Assembly (NCBI GenBank): GCA_045613305.1
Contig: JAZLAU010000039.1
Location: forward strand, 1-43,383
Reading direction: 5' to 3'
From: SFTJ01 sp045613305
Lineage (GTDB): Bacteria > Bacteroidota > Bacteroidia > Bacteroidales > Muribaculaceae
DNA: 43,383 nucleotides
Shown here: piece after piece, positions 6,186 to 12,546 of the stretch
How the letters are laid out: every line of letters starts with the position of its first letter
Numbering within the stretch: position 1 is the first letter of the stretch
Program-made: the position numbers and the translations under genes
The notes under the pieces: model-generated
Seen by the model: the letters and a program-made list of their open reading frames with translations, nothing else
Told to the model about the DNA's origin: nothing
The model's database searches: none

Positions 6186-7373
6186 ACAGTCGAAGAGTTC
6201 TTAAAATATATGCGGTATGAACTGAATTATTCGGTTCATACCGTTTTGTCTTATAAGAACGACCTTAATCAATTTGCCGATTACCTCACAGGAGGAGGCA
6301 CCGAGCCATTGGTGCTTGAAGATGTGACTCAAAGCGATGTGCGTTCGTGGATGTTGCATCGCTCATCGCAAGGCGACACTCCCCGCACTATTCGGAGGAA
6401 GGTGCAGGCTGTGAGGGCGTTGTATAAAGCAATGTTGCGCCGGGGAGAAGTGTCGGAAAATCCGGCTGCCGATGTCGAAATGGCCAAGTTGAGTAAGCGT
6501 CTGCCAAACTATGTGCGAGGCGAAAGCATGGACGAACTCATAGGGGGTGAATATGACGAGACCGATTTTAGACAGGTGCGCGACCGCCTGATGGTGATGA
6601 TGTTTTATGTCACAGGCATACGTCGAGCCGAGTTGATAGGCCTAAAGGACGCCGACGTTGACGTGTCGGCCATGGAGATGAAGGTGCGCGGCAAGCGTAA
6701 TAAAGACCGGATAGTGCCTTTTGGCGATGAACTAAAGAGCGACATTGAGTGTTATCGTAAATTGAGGAGCCAGCAAGTGGGCAGTGTAGAGTATTTCTTT
6801 GTGCGTGAAAATGGCGAACAGCTATATGCCACCCTCGTGTATCGCACAGTGCATGAGAAACTCAAGCAGGTGGGAGGTTGCAGCAAGTATTCGCCTCACG
6901 TGTTAAGGCACACGTTTGCATCGGCAATGCTCAACGGAGGGGCTCAGTTGAATAGCGTGAAAGAACTGCTCGGTCACGAATCGTTGGCTGCTACGCAGGT
7001 CTATACACATATAACTTTTAGAGAACTTAAAGATAATTACCAATTGGCCCATCCAAGGGCTCTAAAAAAGGAGGACAACATGGAAGTTAAAATTAAAGCC
7101 ATCCATTTTGACGCATCTGCAAAATTGGAAAGTTTCATTAATCGCAAGGCAGAAAAGCTTGCGCGTCGTAACGAGGAGATTGATAAGGTGGAAGTAACCT
7201 TGAAGGTTGTAAAACCAGAGTCGGCAATGAACAAGGAGGTTGGCATTAAGATTGTGATTCCTCAAGTGGGCGAAATTTTCGCGTCGAAAGTCGCTGATAC
7301 TTTCGAAGAAGCAATCGACGTTGCGATAGATGCATTGGAACATCAGTTAGATAAAACAAAGAAGAGCAAATAA
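6183..7373 (+). CDS. xerC: XerC tyrosine recombinase fused in frame to HPF/RaiA-type hibernation factor
   Basis: This is one open frame of 396 codons. Residues 1-294 are a XerC-type recombinase: a SAM-like core-binding N-terminal domain (about 1-85), then the catalytic domain with Arg147 (GIRRAEL), His239 and Arg242 (HVLRHTF), His265 (LLGHESL) and nucleophile Tyr274. All key residues are present, so it should be active in resolving chromosome dimers with XerD at dif. Residues 300-396 are a short HPF/RaiA ribosome-hibernation domain. In relatives these are separate neighbouring genes as far as I recall; here no stop separates them. The junction has a slippery A AAA AAG, a Shine-Dalgarno and an internal ATG. 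The ordinary XerC end (302 residues, ending in Lys-Lys-Gly-Gly and five more) is reached only by a -1 shift. A one-base sequencing error in the A6 run would explain it equally well. Confidence 0.85.
   Translation: MTVEEFLKYMRYELNYSVHTVLSYKNDLNQFADYLTGGGTEPLVLEDVTQSDVRSWMLHRSSQGDTPRTIRRKVQAVRALYKAMLRRGEVSENPAADVEMAKLSKRLPNYVRGESMDELIGGEYDETDFRQVRDRLMVMMFYVTGIRRAELIGLKDADVDVSAMEMKVRGKRNKDRIVPFGDELKSDIECYRKLRSQQVGSVEYFFVRENGEQLYATLVYRTVHEKLKQVGGCSKYSPHVLRHTFASAMLNGGAQLNSVKELLGHESLAATQVYTHITFRELKDNYQLAHPRALKKEDNMEVKIKAIHFDASAKLESFINRKAEKLARRNEEIDKVEVTLKVVKPESAMNKEVGIKIVIPQVGEIFASKVADTFEEAIDVAIDALEHQLDKTKKSK
7064..7079 (+). promoter_or_regulatory. Slippery heptamer and Shine-Dalgarno at the xerC-hpf junction
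   Basis: In the xerC frame the bases read CTA AAA AAG GAG, so A-AAA-AAG (7064-7070) is phased exactly as in the dnaX type of -1 frameshift site. AAGGAGG (7068-7074) overlaps it and sits five bases before the ATG at 7080. After a -1 shift the frame runs GGA GGA CAA CAT GGA AGT and stops at TAA 7088-7090. Confidence 0.6.
7080..7373 (+). CDS. hpf: HPF/RaiA-family ribosome hibernation factor (internal start)
   Basis: Read from the internal ATG at 7080 this is a 97-residue protein, the normal size of short HPF: a beta-alpha-beta-beta-beta-alpha domain with basic patches, 'MEVKIKAIHFDASAKL' at the start and a helical 'FEEAIDVAIDALEHQL' near the end. Such proteins bind the 30S subunit at the mRNA/tRNA channel in stationary phase and promote inactive or dimerised ribosomes. 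A full Shine-Dalgarno (AAGGAGG) with a 5-base spacer precedes this ATG, the only one of its kind among the starts I inspected in the window. I therefore expect free HPF to be made from this site whatever happens to the xerC frame. It shares its frame with xerC, so a fusion product is also possible. Confidence 0.8.
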   Translation: MEVKIKAIHFDASAKLESFINRKAEKLARRNEEIDKVEVTLKVVKPESAMNKEVGIKIVIPQVGEIFASKVADTFEEAIDVAIDALEHQLDKTKKSK

Positions 7374-7498
7374 CCCTTTAATAACATAATAAAAGAAGAT
7401 AACGCATAAACATTAAAAAATATGGGCCCCTGGTAGCACCCGGCTGCTTTTGAAAAGGCGATGAAATGAGGGTGTGGCAGAGAGGCTGACGCAAAATA
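7374..7498 (+). other. Region after hpf with possible small RNA structure
   Basis: The first 45 bases are A-rich. From 7424 the composition changes to G/C-rich. CACCC (7437-7441) can pair with GGGTG (7470-7474), enclosing a hairpin of GCTTT with AAGGC and a UGAA loop. I see no coding frame. It could be part of the 3' end of the operon transcript processed before the terminator at 7499. Confidence 0.3.
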
Positions 7499-7552
7499 GA
7501 CTCCGCGCAAGTAAAAAAATGAAACAAAACTTGTGCGGAGTCATAATTTTTT
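7499..7552 (+). terminator. Strong intrinsic terminator of the rpsU-xerC-hpf operon
   Basis: GACTCCGCGCAAGT (7499-7512) pairs with ACTTGTGCGGAGTC (7529-7542) over 14 bp with one G-U pair, followed by ATAA and six T. Confidence 0.85.
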
Positions 7553-7632
7553 GGTAATTTTGGGTGTTTTTTCGCGAAGTGACGAGAAAAATGCAACAAA
7601 TTAAAATTATTTGAAAAAAAAGTCGAGTAATA

Positions 7633-7663
7633 TTTGTTGAATTAAAAATTATGCGTAACTTTG
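7633..7663 (+). promoter_or_regulatory. Promoter of the tRNA-tuf operon
   Basis: TTTG (7633-7636), 19 bases, then TAACTTTG (7656-7663). Transcription should start near 7669, about 40 bases before the first tRNA. Confidence 0.8.
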
Positions 7664-7707
7664 CACTCGCTTATGCACCATTGTTCAATTTTGGTGCTGA
7701 TGAGTAT

Positions 7708-7781
7708 GCCTCTTTAGCTCAGTTGGCCAGAGCACGTGATTTGTAATCTCGGGGTCGTTGGTTCGAATCCGACAAGAGGCT
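7708..7781 (+). tRNA. tRNA-Thr (TGT)
   Basis: The cloverleaf is complete: acceptor GCCTCTT (7708-7714) with AAGAGGC (7774-7780), D stem GCTC/GAGC, anticodon loop TTTGTAA giving anticodon TGT, and a TTCGAAT T-loop. One T-T mismatch lies in the anticodon stem. CCA is not encoded. It is the first gene after the promoter at 7633. Confidence 0.93.
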
Positions 7782-7813
7782 CAAAAAAAGTTTAACCTTC
7801 GGGTGAAACATTA

Positions 7814-7896
7814 GGGTAGTTTCCAGAGCGGCCAAATGGGGCAGACTGTAAATCTGCTGTCTTTCGACTTCGGTGGTTCGAATCCATCACTACCCA
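7814..7896 (+). tRNA. tRNA-Tyr (GTA)
   Basis: A type II tRNA with a long variable arm. Acceptor GGGTAGT (7814-7820) pairs with ACTACCC (7889-7895). The anticodon stem GCAGA/TCTGC encloses CTGTAAA, so the anticodon is GTA. CCA is not encoded. Confidence 0.95.
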
Positions 7897-7915
7897 CGCC
7901 TTTTTGAGGTGGACC

Positions 7916-7987
<72 letters not shown>

Positions 7988-8114
7988 CAAAGTTAATACA
8001 AGCGTCAACACTCCAAGCTGTGTCAAAAGTGAGGCATGAAAAGGCAAGGAAAGCTTGAAATTATTAGACAACGAATAATAAGTTAATCATTAATCAAAAA
8101 AAATAACTAAAGTT

Positions 8115-9296
8115 ATGGCAAAAGAGAAATTCGAAAGAAAAAAGCCACACGTTAACATTGGTACTATCGGCCACGTTGACCACGGTAAAACTACTTTGAC
8201 TGCTGCTATCACTACTGTATTGGCAAGCAAAGGTTTTTCTGAAAAGAAATCATTCGACCAAATCGACAACGCTCCAGAAGAAAAGGAACGTGGTATTACA
8301 ATCAACACTTCACACGTTGAATATGAAACTGAAACTCGTCACTATGCACACGTTGACTGTCCAGGTCACGCCGACTATGTGAAGAACATGGTTACTGGTG
8401 CTGCTCAAATGGACGGCGCTATCGTAGTATGTGCTGCAACTGACGGTCCAATGCCTCAAACTCGTGAACACATCCTTTTGGCTCGCCAAGTAAACGTTCC
8501 ACGTCTTGTTGTATTCTTGAACAAGTGTGACATGGTTGATGACCCAGAACTTCTTGAACTTGTTGAAATGGACATGCAAGATCTTCTTTCTCAATATGAA
8601 TTCGAAGAAGATACTCCAATCGTTCGCGGTTCAGCTCTAGGTGCATTGAACGGTGAAGCAGAATGGGAAGAAAAGGTAATGGAACTTATGACTGCAGTTG
8701 ACAACTGGGTACAACTTCCTCCACGTGCAGTTGACAAGCCATTCTTGATGCCAGTTGAAGACGTATTCTCAATCACTGGTCGTGGTACAGTTGCTACTGG
8801 TCGTATCGAAACTGGTATCGTTAAGGTGGGTGACGAAGTACAAATCATGGGTCTTGGTGCAACATTGAAGTCAGTTGTTACTGGTGTTGAAATGTTCCGC
8901 AAGCTTCTTGATCAAGGTGAAGCTGGTGATAATGTAGGTCTATTGCTTCGCGGTATCGACAAGAAGGAAATCAAGCGCGGTATGGTTGTTTGCCACCCAG
9001 GTTGTGTTAAGCCACACGATGAATTCAAGGCTCAAGTTTACGTCTTGACTGAAAAGGAAGGTGGTCGTCACACTCCATTCCGTAACCACTATCGTCCACA
9101 ATTCTACATCCGTACACTTGACGTGACTGGTGAAATCACTCTTCCAGAAGGTGTAGAAATGGTAATGCCTGGTGACCACGTTAACATCCAAGTTAAGTTG
9201 ATCCAACCAGTTGCTTGTGACCTTGGTTTGCGTTTCGCAATCCGTGAAGGTGGTCGCACAGTAGGTTCAGGCCAAATCACTGAAATCATCGACTAA
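8115..9296 (+). CDS. tuf: Elongation factor Tu
   Basis: The product has 393 residues, normal for EF-Tu, the GTPase that delivers aminoacyl-tRNA to the ribosome. Visible GTPase motifs: GHVDHGKT (19-26), the RGITI switch, DCPGH, NKCD and the SAL motif. Domains 2 and 3 follow and end in the usual GSGQITEI. Codon use is strongly biased (for example CGT for Arg and GGT for Gly), as expected for a very highly expressed gene. It lies 127 bases after tRNA-Thr in one transcript with the upstream tRNAs. No Shine-Dalgarno precedes the ATG. Confidence 0.98.
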   Translation: MAKEKFERKKPHVNIGTIGHVDHGKTTLTAAITTVLASKGFSEKKSFDQIDNAPEEKERGITINTSHVEYETETRHYAHVDCPGHADYVKNMVTGAAQMDGAIVVCAATDGPMPQTREHILLARQVNVPRLVVFLNKCDMVDDPELLELVEMDMQDLLSQYEFEEDTPIVRGSALGALNGEAEWEEKVMELMTAVDNWVQLPPRAVDKPFLMPVEDVFSITGRGTVATGRIETGIVKVGDEVQIMGLGATLKSVVTGVEMFRKLLDQGEAGDNVGLLLRGIDKKEIKRGMVVCHPGCVKPHDEFKAQVYVLTEKEGGRHTPFRNHYRPQFYIRTLDVTGEITLPEGVEMVMPGDHVNIQVKLIQPVACDLGLRFAIREGGRTVGSGQITEIID

Positions 9297-9361
9297 TACT
9301 TCGGTATTACTTTGATATAAAATTACAGATTCCGGTTGCGGAATTATTCTTCAACCGGAAT
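9294..9361 (+). other. Two hairpins between tuf and tRNA-Trp
   Basis: The first, TAATAC-TTCG-GTATTA (9294-9309), contains the tuf stop codon and has a C(UUCG)G tetraloop. The second, ATTCCGGTTG (9329-9338) with CAACCGGAAT (9352-9361), is a perfect 10-bp stem. No T run follows either, so they look like processing or mRNA-stability elements rather than terminators. Confidence 0.55.
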
Positions 9362-9366
9362 TATCT

Positions 9367-9439
9367 ACGGGAATAGCTCAGTCGGTAGAGCACTGGTCTC
9401 CAAAACCAGGTGTCGGGAGTTCGAGCCTCTCTTCCCGTG
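9367..9439 (+). tRNA. tRNA-Trp (CCA)
   Basis: Acceptor ACGGGAA (9367-9373) pairs with TTCCCGT (9432-9438). The anticodon stem CTGGT/ACCAG encloses CTCCAAA, giving anticodon CCA. It lies between tuf and secE, 15 bases before the secE start. Confidence 0.95.
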
Positions 9440-9454
9440 CTAATATAGAGAAAT

Positions 9455-9649
9455 ATGAAAAAATTAAAGTTATTTACGGATATTGAGGATTCTTATAGAG
9501 AATTAGTCTATAAGGTTTCTTGGCCAACAAAGAGTCAGCTTGCCTCAAGTACAATCTTGGTTATGATTGCTTCCATCATAATAGCCTTGATTATACTTTG
9601 CATGGACAAGGCCATCGACTGGTTGATGCACTTGGTATATAGCCTATAG
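9455..9649 (+). CDS. secE: Preprotein translocase subunit SecE
   Basis: The product has 64 residues and one C-terminal membrane segment (about 29-50), after a short amphipathic helix with the conserved Val-Ser-Trp-Pro core. SecE clamps the SecY channel in the inner membrane. The size is normal for the single-span form. It lies between tRNA-Trp and nusG, its usual neighbours. Confidence 0.95.
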   Translation: MKKLKLFTDIEDSYRELVYKVSWPTKSQLASSTILVMIASIIIALIILCMDKAIDWLMHLVYSL

Positions 9650-9706
9650 TGCGACGCTTTACAAGGGTAATTTAGAGTAAAATTAGTAGGTAAATTTTAG
9701 ACAACA

Positions 9707-10267
9707 ATGGCAGAAGCAATTAAGAATGAGAAGAAGTGGTATGCATTGCGTACTATTTCTGGTAAGGAACAGAAGGTAAAGGAACTGCTTGAAGCAGAAA
9801 TCAAGAATTCTGATCTAGGTCTTTATGTTTCGCAAGTGTTGTTGCCTACAGAAAAAGTTTACACAACAAGAGCCGGCAAGAAGGTTATGAAAGAAAAAAC
9901 CAGAATGCCTGGCTATATCTTTGTAGAAGCTACATTGACCGGAGAAATAGAGTATGAGCTCCGAAACACAACAAACATCATCGACTTTGTTCGTAACCGT
10001 GAAAATCCGCCACAACCACAACCTGTGCGTGAGGCGGAAATTAATCGTATGCTAGGCGCAGCCGACAGCGTTGCTGAAGGCGTGGATGAAGTAGTAAACG
10101 ACTACATCGTGGGCGAAGCTGTGAAGGTTATCAGCGGTCCGTTCAATGGATTTATCGGTGAGATTGAAGAGGTGAATCGTGAGAAGCGTACTCTAAAAGT
10201 TATGGTTAAGGTGTTTGGAAGAAAGACACCGCTCGAGTTGGAAAATTCGCAAGTAGAGCGTGAGTAA
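9707..10267 (+). CDS. nusG: Transcription antitermination/elongation factor NusG
   Basis: The product has 186 residues: an NGN domain at the N-terminus (starting KKWYALRTISGKEQ) and a KOW domain at the C-terminus (about 130-180, with VKVISGPFNGFIGEI). NusG binds the clamp helices of RNA polymerase and links it to Rho or to the ribosome. It lies 57 bases after secE and 65 bases before rplK. Confidence 0.97.
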   Translation: MAEAIKNEKKWYALRTISGKEQKVKELLEAEIKNSDLGLYVSQVLLPTEKVYTTRAGKKVMKEKTRMPGYIFVEATLTGEIEYELRNTTNIIDFVRNRENPPQPQPVREAEINRMLGAADSVAEGVDEVVNDYIVGEAVKVISGPFNGFIGEIEEVNREKRTLKVMVKVFGRKTPLELENSQVERE

Positions 10268-10332
10268 TCGTTTAGGTTACGTTTGACGGTTACGAATGCA
10301 ACTTTACGTTTAATTATTAAACATTAAGAACA

Positions 10333-10773
10333 ATGGCTAAAGAAATTGCTGGACAGATCAAATTACAGATTAAGGGTGGAGCGGCAAATCCTTCACCACC
10401 AGTAGGACCTGCATTGGGTTCTAAGGGTATTAACATCATGGAATTTTGTAAGCAATTCAATGCTCGCACTCAAGAAAAGGCAGGAAAGGTGCTTCCAGTA
10501 GTAATTACGTATTACTCTGATAAGAGCTTTGACTTTGTTGTAAAGACTCCACCAGCAGCAATCCAACTATTGGAAGCTGCAAAGATTAAGGGTGGTTCTG
10601 CACAACCAAACCGTAAGAAGGTTGCTGAAGTAACTTGGGAGCAAGTAAAGGCAATTGCAGAAGACAAAATGCCTGATTTGAACTGTTTTACTTTAGACTC
10701 GGCTATGAAGATGGTCGCAGGAACAGCCAGAAGTATGGGTATCACTGTAAAGGGTTCATTCCCTGAAAATTAA
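10333..10773 (+). CDS. rplK: 50S ribosomal protein uL11
   Basis: The product has 146 residues and the usual two domains. The N-terminal proline-rich Pro-Ser-Pro-Pro-Val-Gly-Pro-Ala-Leu-Gly segment binds factors, and the C-terminal domain binds 23S rRNA in the GTPase centre. It lies 16 bases before rplA. Confidence 0.97.
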   Translation: MAKEIAGQIKLQIKGGAANPSPPVGPALGSKGINIMEFCKQFNARTQEKAGKVLPVVITYYSDKSFDFVVKTPPAAIQLLEAAKIKGGSAQPNRKKVAEVTWEQVKAIAEDKMPDLNCFTLDSAMKMVAGTARSMGITVKGSFPEN

Positions 10774-10789
10774 TTAAACTTCAATTGAA

Positions 10790-11485
10790 ATGGGTAAACT
10801 TACAAAGAATCAAAGGTTAGTCAGCGAAAAGATTGAAGCAGGGAAGGCTTACACTCTTAAGGAAGCTGCAGAATTGGTGAAGGAAGTAACTTTCACTAAG
10901 TTTGATGCTTCAGTTGATATTGACGTACGTCTTGGCGTGGATCCTCGCAAGGCTAATCAAATGGTGCGTGGCACAGTGTCGTTGCCTCACGGTACAGGTA
11001 AAGAAGTACGTGTACTTGTATTGTGCTCGGCAGATGCTGAAGCAGGCGCAAAAGAAGCTGGAGCAGATTATATTGGTTTGGACGAATATATCGAAAAGAT
11101 TAAAGGCGGCTGGACTGATATTGACGTAATCATTACACAACCTGCTATCATGGGTAAGATTGGTGCTCTTGGTCGTGTGCTCGGTCCTCGTGGCTTGATG
11201 CCAAACCCAAAGAGCGGTACTGTTACTGTAGATGTAGCTAAGGCTGTTAAAGAAGTAAAACAAGGTAAGATAGACTTTAAGGTTGACAAGGGAGGTATCG
11301 TTCATACTTCAATTGGTAAGGTTTCGTTTGAACCACAAAAGATTCAAGAAAATGCCAAGGCATTCATTGAAATGTTGTTGAAACTTAAGCCTACAACTGC
11401 TAAGGGTACATATCTAAAGAGTGTTTATCTTTCAAGTACTATGAGTCCTGGTATCAAGGTTGATACTAAAACTGTTAGTGAATAA
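10790..11485 (+). CDS. rplA: 50S ribosomal protein uL1
   Basis: The product has 231 residues, with the conserved GRVLGPRGLMPNPKSGTV segment in the second half. uL1 forms the mobile stalk at the ribosomal E site and in many bacteria represses its own rplK-rplA mRNA. It lies 16 bases after rplK and 21 bases before rplJ. Confidence 0.97.
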   Translation: MGKLTKNQRLVSEKIEAGKAYTLKEAAELVKEVTFTKFDASVDIDVRLGVDPRKANQMVRGTVSLPHGTGKEVRVLVLCSADAEAGAKEAGADYIGLDEYIEKIKGGWTDIDVIITQPAIMGKIGALGRVLGPRGLMPNPKSGTVTVDVAKAVKEVKQGKIDFKVDKGGIVHTSIGKVSFEPQKIQENAKAFIEMLLKLKPTTAKGTYLKSVYLSSTMSPGIKVDTKTVSE

Positions 11486-11506
11486 CTTTTAAATTACTAA
11501 GACAAG

Positions 11507-12034
11507 ATGAAGAAAGAAGATAAGCATATAGTAAAAGATAGCATCGCTGAAGTCCTAAAGGAATACAGCGCTGTGTATTTGGTTCAAACAAATGGTTTGA
11601 ACGCAGAACTAACAAGTGCGTTGCGTCGCGAAGCGTTCAAGAGCGATGTTAAGATGATCGTTGTAAAGAACACTTTGGTTAAGAAGGCAATGGAAGAATC
11701 AGATGTTGATTATTCAGGTCTTTTTGATGCACTAAAGGGCTCAACTACATTGATGCTAAGCAACACAGGTAATGCACCTGCTAAATTAATTAAGGAATTC
11801 ACTAAGAAGCATAAGGACGCTGGACTTCCATTGTTGAAGGCTGCATATGTAGAAGAATCAGTATACATGGGCGCAGATCAACTAGAAGCACTTTGCAGCA
11901 TCAAGAGCAAGAACGAGCTTATTGGCGACATTGTTGCATTGCTACAATCTCCTGCTAAGAACGTAATCAGCGCTTTGCAATCAGGCGGTAACAAGCTTCA
12001 TGGTATCCTTGAAACTCTATCAAACAAAGAATAA
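11507..12034 (+). CDS. rplJ: 50S ribosomal protein uL10
   Basis: The product has 175 residues. It is the base of the bL12 stalk: the N-terminal RNA-binding domain contains the usual VVKNTLVKKAM segment and the C-terminal helix binds bL12 dimers. The 21-base space before it is too short for a long L10 leader of the kind found in enterobacteria. Confidence 0.97.
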   Translation: MKKEDKHIVKDSIAEVLKEYSAVYLVQTNGLNAELTSALRREAFKSDVKMIVVKNTLVKKAMEESDVDYSGLFDALKGSTTLMLSNTGNAPAKLIKEFTKKHKDAGLPLLKAAYVEESVYMGADQLEALCSIKSKNELIGDIVALLQSPAKNVISALQSGGNKLHGILETLSNKE

Positions 12035-12067
12035 AAAAAAATAACAAACTATTTAAATCATAAAACA

Positions 12068-12442
12068 ATGGCAGATTTGAAAGCTTTTGCAGAACAACTA
12101 GTTAACCTTACAGTTAAGGAAGTTAACGAACTTGCTCAAATTTTGAAAGAAGAATATGGTATCGAACCAGCAGCTGCAGCAGTAGCAGTAGCAGCAGGTC
12201 CAGTAGCAGGTGAAGCTGCAGCTGAAGAAAAGGACTCATTTGATGTAGTTTTGAAGTCAGCTGGTGCTAGCAAGCTTGCAGTAGTTAAATTGGTTAAGGA
12301 ACTTACAGGTCTAGGCCTAAAGGAAGCTAAGGAAATGGTAGACGGTTGTCCATCAGTTCTTAAGGAAGGCGTTTCTAAGGCTGAAGCTGAAGGCTTGAAG
12401 AAGTCACTAGAAGAAGCTGGCGCTGAAGTTGAACTTAAATAA
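12068..12442 (+). CDS. rplL: 50S ribosomal protein bL12 (L7/L12)
   Basis: The product has 124 residues: an N-terminal dimerisation domain, an Ala/Val-rich hinge (about 36-56) and the factor-binding C-terminal domain with VKLVKELTGLGLKEAKEMV. It is followed by an attenuator-like terminator before rpoB. Confidence 0.97.
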   Translation: MADLKAFAEQLVNLTVKEVNELAQILKEEYGIEPAAAAVAVAAGPVAGEAAAEEKDSFDVVLKSAGASKLAVVKLVKELTGLGLKEAKEMVDGCPSVLKEGVSKAEAEGLKKSLEEAGAEVELK

Positions 12443-12466
12443 TATTGCCTGAATTTTCAGGTATTT

Positions 12467-12505
12467 AGGTTAAGAATCCTCTATATGTCGATTCTTAACC
12501 TTTTT
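12467..12505 (+). terminator. Attenuator-like terminator between rplL and rpoB
   Basis: AGGTTAAGAATC (12467-12478) and GATTCTTAACCT (12490-12501) form a perfect 12-bp stem with an 11-base loop, and five T close it. No promoter is evident between it and rpoB, so it probably lowers rather than ends transcription into rpoBC. A smaller hairpin, CCTG/CAGG, lies just upstream (about 12448-12461). Confidence 0.75.
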
Positions 12506-12546
12506 GTGCTATAAAAAATTTTGAGTTCACCCTAATTTAATTTTCA

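Noticed and set aside
6183..7090. XerC as a sign of a mobile element or integron
   Set aside because: It lies in the conserved rpsU-tuf neighbourhood, with no att-like repeats, cargo genes or second recombinase nearby. It fits the chromosomal dimer-resolution enzyme.
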